DNA from: Procambarus clarkii
Lineage: Eukaryota > Arthropoda > Malacostraca > Decapoda > Cambaridae
Assembly: GCF_040958095.1 (NCBI RefSeq)
Contig: NC_091214.1
Coordinates: 10,263,371 to 10,327,370, forward strand
Reading direction: 5' to 3'
DNA: 64,000 nucleotides
Position 1 is the first letter of the stretch, and every line of letters begins with the position of its first letter. Below the pieces are notes generated by a model. That model was not told the DNA's origin. It saw only the letters and a list, made by a program, of their open reading frames with translations, and did no database searches. Below, piece after piece: positions 33,428 through 44,465 of this stretch. The translations under genes and the position numbers were made by a program.

Positions 33428-33440
33428 ACTATTGAATAAT
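33428..33440. repeat. target site duplication of the Penelope-like pair, left
   Basis: ACTATTGAATAAT; the right copy at 37644-37656 is ACTATTGAACAAT (one mismatch). The uninterrupted paralogue is at 45217-45229. Confidence 0.85.
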
Positions 33441-35876
33441 GCAGGCGATGAGTCACAATAACGTGGCTGAAGTATGATGACCAGACCACACACTAGAAAT
33501 TGAAGAGACGATGACGTTTCGGTCCGTCCTGGACCATTCTCAAGTCGATTGTGATGAGGACAGGTAGGGACAGGAATTAAATAGGCAAGAGAGAGCTGAG
33601 GAGGAAAGTCAGGTGTAGGGGATAGTAGTAATGAGAACTGCAGCAGGCCTATTGGCCCATACGAGGCAGCTCCTATTATAACCACCGAAGGAGATGGTAA
33701 TAGGAATAAGAAGAGGATAGCAAGGGAGCGTAGAAGACAATGAACAGAAAAAGGGAGAAGAGAGAAAGAAAGGGAAAGAGAAAGAAAGAAATGGAAGGGG
33801 GAAAGCTTATGTTAAGTCACGTTTGTTAGAAAGATTAGAGCATTTGAGTATATACTGTGAAAGGGAAGAGTCCACAGCAACAAAGCCAGGACTCAAGTTC
33901 ATGTTGGGTACATTGTTAATAAGAGCCGATTCTACAAGACGGCATCTGTGTAGAGTAGAGGCAGGAAAGATTATTTTGGAGGAAGACCAATCAATGGGAT
34001 GATTAGAATCCCTCACATGGCAGAAGAGAGCATTGTTAGTGTCTGCAGACATAACACTTCTCTTGTGTTCTTTAAGTCTGTCATTCAGTGTACGGCCAGT
34101 TTCGCCAAAGTATTGGAGAGGACAAGATGAACAGGAAATAGAGTAGACACCAGCAGCATTAGAAGCAGGAGGAGCAGTGTGAACTAGATTGCTACGAAGT
34201 GTGTTAGTTTGTCGAAAGGCGAGTTTAATGTCAAGAGGACGAAAGGTATTGGTAAAAGTTTTGAGTTCAGATATGAAGGGAAGGCATAGTACAGTGTTAC
34301 TAGTGTTGGAAGCAGGTTTAGGATGAAAGAAATTTCGTTTAGCTTGAGAGTGGGCACAGTTGATGAAATGCAAAGGATAACCAAGGCGAGAGAATGATTT
34401 GTAGATAAAGGCAATTTCAGAATCAAGAAACTGAGGGTCGCTGATGCGTAGAGCGCGGAGGAAGAGAGAGACGAGGACACTTTTCTTAACAGAAGGAGGA
34501 TGGTAGGAAAAGAAGTGAATGTACATGCCACTATGCATGGGTTTACGGTAGACAGAGAAAGAGAACCCAGACACAGAGCTGTGAACATGAACATCAAGAA
34601 AAGGAAGGAGGGAATTAGATTCCCACTCAACTTTGAAATGGATAGAAGGAGCCAGATTGTTAAGAGAGGCGAGGAAAGGCTGGAAAAGATTAAGGTCATG
34701 AGGCCATAAAGCAAAAATGTCATCAACATAGCGAAGCCAGAGAGAGGGACGAGTATCAATAGAAGGAAGAAGAACAGTTTCGAAGTATTCCATGTAGAAA
34801 TTAGCAAGAACAGGGGAGAGAGGGGAACCCATAGCGACACCGAAAGTTTGAGTGTAATATTTACCGTTGAAAGAGAAAGAGTTAGATTCAACACAGAGTC
34901 TAATGAGATCGAGGAAAACGTCAGTGGGAAGTGGGAGAGGAAGGAGACCCTCTGACACCTTCTGTCTGAGGAAAGAGAGAACGTCATCGAGCGGAACATT
35001 AGTGAACAGAGAGTCGACATCAAGACTAAGCATTTTACAAGAGGGTTGCAGGCGCAGTCTTTCTATGAAGTCCTGAGAGTGACGAAGGTGGGCAGGGGAA
35101 AAAGTGCCAAGGTAAGGTGTCAGGGTTTTAGCGAGCCAGGAGGCAAGAGGATAGCTGATAGAGCCCCGTGAAGAAATGATAGGACGAAGAGGAACACCAG
35201 GTTTATGAGTCTTAGGAAGACCATAGAAATAAGGAAGAGAAGGGCAGATGACACGGAAACGTTTAATGAGATCAAAGTCAGGAAGGCAAAGACTAGAGAG
35301 CTGTCTTAGTTTGCGGTTAAAGGAAGTTTTGAGGCGATCCAAAGGGTTAGAAGTCAGAGGAGCATAAGTGTGAGAGTCAGAGAGCAAGACATCTGCTTTT
35401 CGGAGGTAGTCCTCACGGTCAAGGACAACCACCGAATTGCTTTTGTCTGAAGGAAGGATAAGAATAGAGTTGTTAGATTTCAGGGAGGCAAGGGCAAGCT
35501 GGAAGCGACGAGGAAGGTGGTTATTTTTAGAAAACAAGCTGTCAAGAACAGGGATAAGGGCCCCTCTAAAGGCAGACAGGTCCGAAAGAGTACTAGAGTT
35601 AGAATTGACAAACCTGTCAAAGGAACTAATGAGATCAATGCCACAGCGTGGGCCAGGGGAAGTAGCAAAAGACAGACCAAGACCAAGAAGTTCTTGCTGG
35701 TGCTTAGAAAGAGAGTAGGACGAAAGGTTGGTAACACAGTCAGAGAGAGAGTATTTGGCCCAAGGACTGTTGGAGATCAGGCGTTGAAGTTTGTTGTGTA
35801 GTGTGGAGGAGTGGTGGGAAGAGGAGACGTGAGCAGTGTCAAATGCAATTGGAAAAATGATATTGCATAGATCACG
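33441..35876 (-). mobile_element. Penelope-like element copy 1 (long copy of a head-to-head pair)
   Basis: Minus-strand element with 3' end at 33441 and its head joined to copy 2 at about 35876. It contains one long open frame and a non-coding 3' part with ACGTTTCGGTCCGTCCTGG, a motif shared in mirror orientation by copy 2. The two copies are almost identical where they overlap, so the insertion is young. Its extreme 3' end carries about 35 bp more than copy 2. Confidence 0.9.
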
Positions 35877-35888
35877 TTTCCGTGTCAT
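33807..35888 (-). CDS. Penelope-like reverse transcriptase with GIY-YIG endonuclease
   Basis: 693 codons, uninterrupted. N-terminal region (about 1-200) with QQELLGLGLSFA; reverse transcriptase with YGLPKTHKP (222-230), LSLDVDSLFTNVP (287-299), GVAMGSPLSPVLANFYMEYF (350-369) and catalytic RYVDDIF (386-392); C-terminal GIY-YIG nuclease with GVYSI (580-584), YFGETGRTLNDRLKEH (593-608) and a later conserved VESALINN. This is the Penelope architecture: RT related to telomerase plus a nicking nuclease that primes on chromosomal ends or nicks. The first codons, ATGACACGGAAACG, read the antisense of copy 2 across the junction, so the original start is lost and the start used here is a junction product. 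It could be translated, but transcription is unknown. Confidence 0.9.
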   Translation of the reverse strand: MTRKRDLCNIIFPIAFDTAHVSSSHHSSTLHNKLQRLISNSPWAKYSLSDCVTNLSSYSLSKHQQELLGLGLSFATSPGPRCGIDLISSFDRFVNSNSSTLSDLSAFRGALIPVLDSLFSKNNHLPRRFQLALASLKSNNSILILPSDKSNSVVVLDREDYLRKADVLLSDSHTYAPLTSNPLDRLKTSFNRKLRQLSSLCLPDFDLIKRFRVICPSLPYFYGLPKTHKPGVPLRPIISSRGSISYPLASWLAKTLTPYLGTFSPAHLRHSQDFIERLRLQPSCKMLSLDVDSLFTNVPLDDVLSFLRQKVSEGLLPLPLPTDVFLDLIRLCVESNSFSFNGKYYTQTFGVAMGSPLSPVLANFYMEYFETVLLPSIDTRPSLWLRYVDDIFALWPHDLNLFQPFLASLNNLAPSIHFKVEWESNSLLPFLDVHVHSSVSGFSFSVYRKPMHSGMYIHFFSYHPPSVKKSVLVSLFLRALRISDPQFLDSEIAFIYKSFSRLGYPLHFINCAHSQAKRNFFHPKPASNTSNTVLCLPFISELKTFTNTFRPLDIKLAFRQTNTLRSNLVHTAPPASNAAGVYSISCSSCPLQYFGETGRTLNDRLKEHKRSVMSADTNNALFCHVRDSNHPIDWSSSKIIFPASTLHRCRLVESALINNVPNMNLSPGFVAVDSSLSQYILKCSNLSNKRDLT

Positions 35889-37328
35889 CTGCCCTTCTCT
35901 TCCTTATTTCTATGGTCTTCCTAAGACTCATAAACCTGGTGTTCCTCTTCGTCCTATCATTTCTTCACGGGGCTCTATCAGCTATCCTCTTGCCTCCTGG
36001 CTCGCTAAAACCCTGACACCTTACCTTGGCACTTTTTCCCCTGCCCACCTTCGTCACTCTCAGGACTTCATAGAAAGACTGCGCCTGCAACCCTCTTGTA
36101 AAATGCTTAGTCTTGATGTCGACTCTCTGTTCACTAATGTTCCGCTCGATGACGTTCTCTCTTTCCTCAGACAGAAGGTGTCAGAGGGTCTCCTTCCTCT
36201 CCCACTTCCCACTGACGTTTTCCTCGATCTCATTAGACTCTGTGTTGAATCTAACTCTTTCTCTTTCAACGGTAAATATTACACTCAAACTTTCGGTGTC
36301 GCTATGGGTTCCCCTCTCTCCCCTGTTCTTGCTAATTTCTACATGGAATACTTCGAAACTGTTCTTCTTCCTTCTATTGATACTCGTCCCTCTCTCTGGC
36401 TTCGCTATGTTGATGACATTTTTGCTTTATGGCCTCATGACCTTAATCTTTTCCAGCCTTTCCTCGCCTCTCTTAACAATCTGGCTCCTTCTATCCATTT
36501 CAAAGTTGAGTGGGAATCTAATTCCCTCCTTCCTTTTCTTGATGTTCATGTTCACAGCTCTGTGTCTGGGTTCTCTTTCTCTGTCTACCGTAAACCCATG
36601 CATAGTGGCATGTACATTCACTTCTTTTCCTACCATCCTCCTTCTGTTAAGAAAAGTGTCCTCGTCTCTCTCTTCCTCCGCGCTCTACGCATCAGCGACC
36701 CTCAGTTTCTTGATTCTGAAATTGCCTTTATCTACAAATCATTCTCTCGCCTTGGTTATCCTTTGCATTTCATCAATTGTGCCCACTCTCAAGCTAAACG
36801 AAATTTCTTTCATCCTAAACCTGCTTCCAACACTAGTACACTGTACTATGCCTTCCCTTCATATCTGAACTCAAAACTTTTACCAATACCTTTCGTCCTC
36901 TTGACATTAAACTCGCCTTTCGACAAACTAACACACTTCGTAGCAATCTAGTTCACACTGCTCCTCCTGCTTCTAATGCTGCTGGTGTCTACTCTATTTC
37001 CTGTTCATCTTGTCCTCTCCAATACTTTGGCGAAACTGGCCGTACACTGAATGACAGACTTAAAGAACACAAGAGAAGTGTTATGTCTGCAGACACTAAC
37101 AATGCTCTCTTCTGCCATGTGAGGAATTCTAATCATCCCATTGATTGGTCTTCCTCCAAAATAATCTTTCCTGCCTCTACTCTACACAGACGCCGTCTTG
37201 TAGAATCGGCTCTTATTAACAATGTACCCAACATGAACTTGAGTCCTGGCTTTGTTGCTGTGGACTCTTCCCTTTCACAGTATATACTCAAATGCTCTAA
37301 TCTTTCTAACAAACGTGACTTAACATAA
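35877..37328 (+). pseudogene. truncated, frameshifted Penelope-like protein (copy 2)
   Basis: Begins at FRVICPSLPYF, directly at the junction, and carries the whole reverse transcriptase (GVAMGSPLSP, RYVDDIF). One base is missing near 36837 (CTAGTAACACTG in copy 1, CTAGTACACTG here), which shifts the frame; the GIY-YIG part follows in another frame and ends at TAA 37326-37328. Only a few residue differences from copy 1 are visible (for example RDSNHP against RNSNHP and HRCRL against HRRRL). Confidence 0.88.
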
Positions 37329-37643
37329 GCTTTCCCCCTTCCATTTCTTTCTTTCTCTCTTCTCCCTTTTTCTGTTCATTGTCTTCTACGCTCCCTTGCT
37401 ATCCTCTTCTTATTCCTATTACCATCTCCTTCGGTGGTTATAATAGGAGCTGCCTCGTATGGGCCAATAGGCCTGCTGCAGTTCTCATTACTACTATCCC
37501 CTACACCTGACTTTCCTCCTCAGCTCTCTCTTGCCTATTTAATTCCTGTCCCTACCTGTCCTCATCACAATCGACTTGAGAATGGTCCAGGACGGACCGA
37601 AACGTCGTCGTCTCTTCAATTTCTAGTGTGTGGTCTGGTCATC
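35877..37643 (+). mobile_element. Penelope-like element copy 2 (5'-truncated, inverted partner)
   Basis: Plus-strand copy lacking roughly the first 210 codons. It is joined head to head with copy 1 and ends at 37643 next to the right target duplication. Penelope elements are known for 5'-truncated partial copies attached in tandem or inverted orientation to a longer one, and this pair fits that habit. Confidence 0.9.
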
Positions 37644-37656
37644 ACTATTGAACAAT
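37644..37656. repeat. target site duplication of the Penelope-like pair, right
   Basis: ACTATTGAACAAT, one mismatch to 33428-33440; the sequence beyond it (ATTACTG, then CAGACATTGAAATAATTTGG) matches the continuation at 45230-45290. Confidence 0.85.
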
Positions 37657-37689
37657 ATTACTGAAAAAAAAATTCAGACATTGAAATAA

Positions 37690-39035
37690 TTTGGTCGGGT
37701 CACTTCACAGGTCGGCTGTGAAGGCCGACCTCAGTATGTTGTAAACATTAAGCATGCCAACTGGCAGTGCACCTCGCCAGCCAACGTTGCTCCAGACTGG
37801 AGCAAAGACAGCGAGGACAAGAATTCTTGACACACCCAAGACAATGGCCACTTCCAGCAAATAGGACCTCTAAAGGGGTGACTCCTGAATACACCAAAGA
37901 AGAGAACCATGTCAGTGCTCAGAGTAGCACTAGGGAGCACCCAGGGAAAGAAACTCTGAGCACATGCAGCTCCAAGCACACTGCAGACCTGTCTCTCACT
38001 ACACCACAGTGTAAGTAAAAGCCACCAAGGGCAGACACCATACCTCATGGCTAAATAACAGAATACCAGAACCGGTACGGAAGAGCGGCGACCTGGTAAC
38101 CTCAACATCAGCACTAGAACTGAGAGGTCAAGCCTAGCAGGTGGTGAGCTCCCTCACAACCCCCCCCCCCTTCCTCACCCAAATAAGTTGGAAAGGTGAA
38201 GTGAATGAGCTCACACTAGTTCCGAGAGCTTGATCGTTAGTTTACATAGCTGGGGGGAAATTATTTTGGCCAGTTCTGAGGTGTTAGTCTGTTCCTGACT
38301 CCAGCAGTAGTTTAACTCACTGACTTTCTGGTTGCCTTCCCAGTGATGCGGGGAAAATAAATGTCACCGCTCCCTGTGCCTGTGTGAGGGAAGAGGTCTG
38401 GATTCTGGGTCTGGTCCATAGAAGGCCTCTAGAATGCTATAGTTGATGTGACTGCATTTAGCTTCAGCAAGCCACAATGGCCTTTTCCAGAAAAACATGA
38501 CTGTCAACACTTTTTTTTCTCACCCTTTGGAGAGAGAAAGCAGAAAGTCAACCCATCCTTCAGTTTAGATAGTACTTTTTTGTAACTATGTGCATCATAA
38601 CACAAATATTGACATACTAAGCAATTAAATAGTAGAATTTTGTAGATAGTAGAATTATAGTCTGAAAAAAATGAAGCTAAAAAATATTAAACTTATATAT
38701 TCCAAGGCCATATTGTCACTATATGTACTTTTCAGACTATGGTCCTCATTGTCACTATACCATACATGTGTACTATATTAGTCGTCAGATAGTGTGTATT
38801 AGGCCTAGAAAGGTTAGGTTAGGCTAGTTTGTCTTTACAACAAATAGAAAATATTTTTGGTCTGTCCAAATTCAATATTTTCAATTTCTACTTTCCAATT
38901 GAGTTGAAGATCGGTATATGTACTATGGTCCTCATTGTCACTATATGTACTACAAAAGAGGAAGGGTTGTTGAAAGTAGGTGTTACACCAGATGCTTAAA
39001 ACACCACAATTTTCTTTGCTTTACACAGAAATTAA
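37690..39035. other. non-coding, dispersed repeats
   Basis: No gene found. 38220-38480 resembles 47030-47290 (blocks such as TCTGGTCCA and CTGTGAAACTTGC-like text), so both belong to one dispersed family. 38700-38960 contains three copies of TATGGTCCTCATTGTCACTA-like text. A short AGGTTAGGTTAGG lies at 38811. Confidence 0.5.
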
Positions 39036-39727
39036 CTGCTTTTATATTGCATTCCGGGTAGATGGGTAAATTTTATATTACATTCCGGGTAGATGGGACT
39101 CGATAGCCTGGGAAGGCAGCCCATCTAGGGGAAGAAAAACCCTGATTTTAAACCTCCGCTGCTTTGCGGCCATACCCCTTTTTTGGGGAAAGGCTTCAGG
39201 AGTCAACCTCGAGGAAAAATCCAGAGTTGGAGCCCCTAAGGCAGTTCGTTGTTGACTTCGACCTCGTTCTGGCAGCTCCAGCGACAGTGCTGGAACCATG
39301 TGTACTGGCATTTGCCTTTCCATTGGATAATTTCAGCAACGTGGGGAGGAGAGACCTCCTGCATGGGTAACAGCTTCTCCTCCATATCTACCTACCCAGG
39401 CTTTGCGCCCTGGAGAGGACACTCCAGCTTCGCCTCACAGTGTCGAACCAACACGGGAAGCGACAGTCTACTGGTTTTAAGTCTTCTGCTCGATTGGCGA
39501 AGAGTGTGACGCCAGGGGTTGCTTCCGACGGTGGGAGGGGTCATTGCACCCCACTGGGCAGCTACCTCCCGCCTCAAGTTGGGCAAACCCCAGCCAATAA
39601 GGTGTTGCCTCGCCACGGTCCATTAACTTCACTGGGTGCGTGGGGTTTAGGATGAAAACCAACAAGCAGCCCGATAACTTTGCACCAAGCAATACCAAAC
39701 CTAAAAAGAAAATATCAACTGCCCTAA

Positions 39728-42700
39728 AGCTGGGCACATGGAACGTCAGGACACTGACACCAGGTTTCTCTGACGACCTGCAAGGTCGACGCCTGAAAAA
39801 CAGCAATCATCGATAGGGAGCTGAGCAAACTGCAGATGGATATTGTTGCTCTCCAAGAGACCAGGCTCCCTGGATCAGGATCTGTGAGAGAGAGAGAGAG
39901 AGAGAGGGAGGGCCTTCTCTTTCTTCTGGCAAGGAAAACCTCCAGATGAGACCAGAGAACATGGTGTGGGATTTGCCATCAGGAATGCACTGTTGGGACA
40001 CATTATGCCACCGACGGGGGAACCGAACGAATTCTGTCTCTGCAACTGCACTCCCAAACAGGACCAGTCAATGTAATTAGTGCATATGCACAAACCCTGA
40101 CTTCTCCAGCAGAGGCAAAGGAAAAATTCTACGATGACCTCAACAGTGTCATAGCGAGAATCCCTGTAAAGGAGTCACTGTTCATCCTCGGCGACTTCAA
40201 CGCCAGAGTGGGTGCCGATCACAACTTTTGGCCCACTTGTCTGGGTCAATTTGGCATAGGGAAGATGAATGAGAACCGGCAACGTCTGCTAGAACTCTGC
40301 TGCCTTCATAGTCTCTGTGTCACCAACACGTTCTTTGGCACAAAGCCTCAACACCGAGTCTCTTGGAGACACCCCAGATCCAAGCACTGGCACCAGCTTG
40401 ACCTGATTCTTACCAGGCGTGCAAGTCTACCCTGCATCAAGATTACCGTAGCTACCAGAGTGCTGTCTGTGACACCGATCACTCCTTGGTGTATAGCAGG
40501 GTCAAGATGCAAACAAAGAAAATTCATCACTCGAAAAAAGAGGGCAGACCTCGCATCGACACCACCAAGACCTGCAACCAGGACAAGGTGGAAGATTTCG
40601 CATGTGTGCTTGAGGAAGCTCTCCCTGGCCCAGCCAGGATCACTGCCTGTAAAAGATGGGAGCACTTCAGAGAAGCTGTGTTCAACGCTGCCATGTCTAC
40701 CTTTGGCAAGAAGACCAGCAGGTCGGTAGACTATTTCGAGGCTCACTCGGAACAGATGACACCTGTCGTCGAAGAGAAGAGAAACGCCTTGGCAGCCTAC
40801 AAAGCCTGCCCAGGTCAGCACAACTTACAGATCCTTTGGGTCGTCCGCTGCAAAGTGCAGCAGAGCGCCAGGCGATGTGCCAACAACTATTGGCTCCAGC
40901 TCTGCTCCCAGATACAGACTGCAGCGGATACAGGCAATGTAAGGGGAATGTATGACGGCATCAAGTAGGCCCTCGGGCCAATCCAGAGGAAGACCGCTCC
41001 TCTAAAATCTGCCACAGGCGAGGTGATTCAGGACCAGACACTGCAGCTGAAGTGCTGGGTCAAGCACTATGAGCTATACGCCAGGGAGAATGTGGTCACC
41101 GAAGACGCCCTGAGCACCATTGAGTGCCTCCCTGTGTTAATGGAGCTCGACAGCGAACCGACCCTTGAACTCAGCGAGGCCCTAGACTCCCTCGCTTCTG
41201 GCAAAGCTCCTGGAAAAGACGGCATTCCTGCTGAGACCTTGAAGTGCTGCAGAAGTAGCCTGCTCATGGAGCTGCATGAAATCCTCTGCCTCTGCTAGGA
41301 AGGAGGAGAGGTGCCACAGGACATGAGGGATGCCAACATCATCACGCTGTATAAGAATAAAGGTGATGGGCGACTGCAACAATTACTGTGGAATCTCCTC
41401 CTTCATTGTCGGAAAGCTGTTTGCTCGAGTCACATTGAAGAGGCTGCAAGTACTTGCAGAGAGTGTCTATCCAGAATCACAATGCGGATTCAGAGCTAAC
41501 AGGTCCACAATCGACATGGTCTTTTACCTCAGACAACTGCAGGAGAAATACAGGGAACAGAAGCAGCCACTCTTCGTAGCCTTCATAGATCTGACGAAGG
41601 CCTTCGACCTCATGAGCAGGGATGGCCTATTTAAGATCCTCCCCAAGATCGGATGCCCACCCAGGCTCCTCAGCATCATCAGATCTTTCCATGAGAACAT
41701 GAAGGGCACCGTGGTCTTTGATGGCCCTAACATCAGACACCTTTGACATCTGAAGTGGAGTAAAGCAGGGCTGCGTCCTGGCTCCAACCCTATTCAGGAT
41801 TTTCTTCACAGTTATGCTGCAGCACGCCTTCGTATCTGCCACGGAAGGCATCTACCTCTGGACCAGGTTGGATGGAAAGCTCTTTACCCTCGCCAGGCTG
41901 AGAGCCAAGACGAAGGTTCAGCTGAGGTGTCTGCGTGACTTCCTTTTTGCCAACGAAGCAGCAGTCACTGCCCACTCAGCCGAAGACCTCCAACGGCTCA
42001 TGACCTACTTCAGCGAGGCCTGTCAGGCTTTCAGACTCGCCATCAGCCTGAAGAAAACACAGGTCATGGGACAAGGAGTGGACTCCCCACCTGACATCGG
42101 CATCTCCGATTCCAAACTGGAAGTTGTTCACGACTTCGTGTGCCTGGGCTCCACAATCTCTGACTCACTCTCTCTTGATACGGAGCTAAACAAGCGCATC
42201 AGTAAGGCATCTATTACCATGTCCAGACTGACAAAGAGAGTGTGGGCCAACAATAGGCTGACTGAGTATACTAAGATTCAGGTTTACAGAGCCTGTGTCC
42301 TGAGCACTCTCCTTTATGGCAGCGAGTCTTGGACACTCCGCACCCATCAGTAAAGACAGCGGAATGCCTACCACATGCGCTGCCTTCGACACATCTTGGA
42401 CATCACCTGGCAGGACAAGGTGACAAACAACAATGTCCTGGGGAGAGCTAGAATCACCAGCATGTACGCAATGCTGAAACAGAGACAAATGTGCTGGCTT
42501 GGCACGTGGTGCGAATGGGCGATGGCAGGATCCCCAAGGATCTCCTGTATGGAGAGCTGATGCAGGGAAAGCATTCAACAGGCAAACCCCAGCTACGGTA
42601 CAAAGACGTATGCAAGAGGGACCTGAAAGCCATGGACGTCGATCTTGCTACGTTGATCTTTCAGCCTGGGGACAGTCTGTTCAAAAAGGTCTTTCCAAGT

Positions 42701-42810
42701 TCGAGGAGTCACTTGCCAAGAAGGTGGAGGCAAAGAGACAGAGGAGGATAGCCAGTAGCCAGGAAGACAGACCAGAATCGGACTTTGTGCTCAGTGTGGG
42801 ATGACTGCCA
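39728..42810 (+). pseudogene. RTE-like endonuclease-reverse transcriptase, inactive
   Basis: Endonuclease pieces: LGTWNVRTL, VALQETRLPG, FILGDFNARVG (about 40185-40215), SWRHPRSKHWHQLDLI. Reverse transcriptase pieces: GKAPGKDGIPAE (41200), FRANRSTIDMVF (41490), FIDLTKAFDLMSRDGLF (41585), GVKQGCVLAPTLF (41760), YGSESWTLR (42320), and a C-terminal tail near 42500-42700. The catalytic box normally FADD reads FANE at about 41950, so both catalytic aspartates are altered or displaced. There are a GA microsatellite expansion at 39889-39910, an in-frame TAG at about 40966 and at least five frame changes. Confidence 0.8.
39889..39910 (+). repeat. (GA)n microsatellite inside the endonuclease
   Basis: About 11 GA units that interrupt the coding frame of the RTE-like element. 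Confidence 0.85.
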
Positions 42811-43142
42811 CTCTCGGATTGGCCTCATCAGTCACACCAGACGCTGCACCAGAATTGACAACCAGAGCGCAACTTCATAGTCTCCCGAGACTGAAGGATG
42901 CCTACTACTACTACTACTATATTACATTATATAATTTTGATTATTTTATGTATTAAATTTTTAGTTCTGGAGTGAAACTTGCTTTCCGAAAAAGATTAAA
43001 CAATTTCTATATGGACTGCTTAAACTCAAGATGTGTGGGAATACATTTCCCACATAGAATTAAGTGTCGGGGAAAATATTCTCATCAATAATGAAATATA
43101 TAGCAGTAGGGTTTTCTAATACTTCGGCTTATAGAAGATTTT

Positions 43143-43148
43143 TTTATT
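43143..43148 (-). terminator. polyadenylation signal AATAAA of the TRMT44-like gene
   Basis: AATAAA on the minus strand about 96 bp after the stop codon of the terminal exon, a normal spacing for a short 3' UTR. Confidence 0.55.
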
Positions 43149-43243
43149 AATTTACAACTGGTCAAATTTTATGAAATGTTATTTACCTATGCAAGACCAT
43201 TACAGTAAAATGCTACCCTTCTTATATACAGAATGTAGTTACA

Positions 43244-43411
43244 TCATTTACTAGGAACCTCTCTAACATCTTTCAAGTCAGAATTGCCATGAGCATATAC
43301 ACATGTTTGAGAGGGCAATGGGCAGCCTGTAATGTGGTTGATGTGAAACCAGCAGAGTTTAGTCTTGATATGACTACTTGACACTTTTGCTCTCCATACT
43401 GGTATTGGAAT
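43244..43411 (-). CDS. TRMT44: terminal exon of a TRMT44-like tRNA methyltransferase (CCCH finger)
   Basis: A 168-bp in-phase exon ending in TGA. It follows a textbook acceptor (polypyrimidine TTTTTTCTTCCAACAG on the minus strand). It encodes IPIPVWRAK..., then a CCCH zinc finger with C-X9-C-X6-C-X3-H spacing (KLCWFHINHITGC, PSQTCVYAHG) close to the C-terminus. From recall of the family, TRMT44, the enzyme that 2'-O-methylates U44 of tRNA-Ser, has exactly such a C-terminal C3H1 finger. The preceding exon at 48.8-49.0 kb ends in phase 0, which matches the start of this one. An unrelated CCCH protein is less likely. Confidence 0.75.
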   Translation of the reverse strand: MPIPVWRAKVSSSHIKTKLCWFHINHITGCPLPSQTCVYAHGNSDLKDVREVPSK

Positions 43412-43724
43412 CTGTTGGAAGAAAAAATATTCAGCATGATAACCATTATATTTTGACATTTCAAAATCTTGCATACAAGTCACCGTACCACAGCCGGACC
43501 ACCTCAGGGATGAAAACTGTCAAAGGGTTTTGTCGGAGTGTTACAGTCTCCTGCTCTCCACTACTATATTTCTAAAATAACAAATAATGTAAAACTGGAA
43601 GAAACGATGTGTGTACGTGTACAGTGTATGAATGTGAATGTGCGTGTGAATATGCATATGTGTACAATTATATGAGTGGAGTTACAGGATGAAAGCTAGG
43701 CTTGAGGTACCCCATCTTGACCTT

Positions 43725-44040
43725 AACCCTTAAACTGCGCATGGCGTATATATACGCCCTGAGTAACATGTCCCATGGTGCGCATGGCGTATATATACAC
43801 CATAGGGTGCCAGGCCTGATTCAAATGGCCCGCGGCTACACGGGGTTCACAGTGGCTTCCCCAGGGCTCTTGTAAACAGATGCCATTTAAAAAAAAAATT
43901 GTGGGCAATATTCTCAGGTGTGAGAGGCACAGTACTGTTGGAGCAACCAAGGCTGGCGCACGCAGCATGAGCAAACAGCATTGCTGTTCTGCTTGTGACC
44001 ACAGCATCGCCGAAAAATGTCAAAATAAATATACAGTATA
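43725..44040 (+). repeat. dispersed repeat with twin GCGCATGGCGTATATATAC motifs
   Basis: GCGCATGGCGTATATATACG at 43738 and GCGCATGGCGTATATATACA at 43780 lie 42 bp apart. Each contains a short palindrome (GGCGTATATATACGCC). The preceding AACCCTTAAACTGCGC resembles the AAGGGTTAA of 45540, so this is probably another end of the same dispersed family. Non-coding. Confidence 0.55.
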
Positions 44041-44214
44041 ATTGTTATTATTTAGCGATAATATTACAGATGACCCATGATTGTGATATAAATAACCAGG
44101 GTTGTGATAATAGCAGGATTGTTGTAATAATTAGCGCTGTGGGAGGAGTGATGCTGAGACGGAGGGAGACAGCATCGTTTACTGACTGTGTGGCTAGCTG
44201 TTATTGTTTGCATT

Positions 44215-44465
44215 CACCACCCACGCTTCCACTACACATAAGGGGCATAACTGGCAAATCCCTCACAGTGTTCAAGAGAGAACTGGGTAAGCACCTCCAA
44301 AGGATACCTGATCAACCAGGCTGTGACTCATACGTCAGGCTGCGAGCAGCCGCGTTTAACAGCCTGGTTGATCAGTCCAGCAACCAGGAGGCCTGGTCGA
44401 CGACCGGGCCGCGGGGACACTACGCCCCGGAAGCACCTCAAGGTAGCCTCAAGGTAGCTACCATA
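44215..44465 (+). mobile_element. CR1-like 3' end fragment
   Basis: Encodes LPLHIRGITGKSLTVFKREL and SYVRLRAAAFNSLVDQSS, the C-terminus of the family seen at 45.75-46.6 kb, followed by a 3' UTR with AAGGTAGCCTCAAGGTAGC. Only the last about 80 codons are present. Confidence 0.7.

Larger units (their letters stand above)
39040..42922 (+). mobile_element. RTE/BovB-like non-LTR retrotransposon, near full length, decayed
   Basis: 5' UTR from about 39040, endonuclease from about 39730 (LGTWNVRTL), reverse transcriptase at 41.2-42.3 kb, 3' UTR, and a (TAC)n tail at 42902-42920, the short microsatellite tail typical of RTE-like elements. Target duplications were not identified. Many frameshifts and stops indicate an old copy. 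The clade is judged from motif style and the tail, so the name is tentative. Confidence 0.8.

Noticed and set aside
33441..33485. Hammerhead ribozyme in the 3' end of the Penelope-like element
   Set aside because: Penelope-like elements can carry hammerhead motifs, and GCGATGAGTCAC...GTGGCTGAAG can form one stem, but the CUGAUGA and GAAA cores are not both present and the strand is antisense to the element. Not supported.
37731..38114. 127-codon minus-strand open frame
   Set aside because: No domain or codon pattern; it lies in a dispersed non-coding repeat region.
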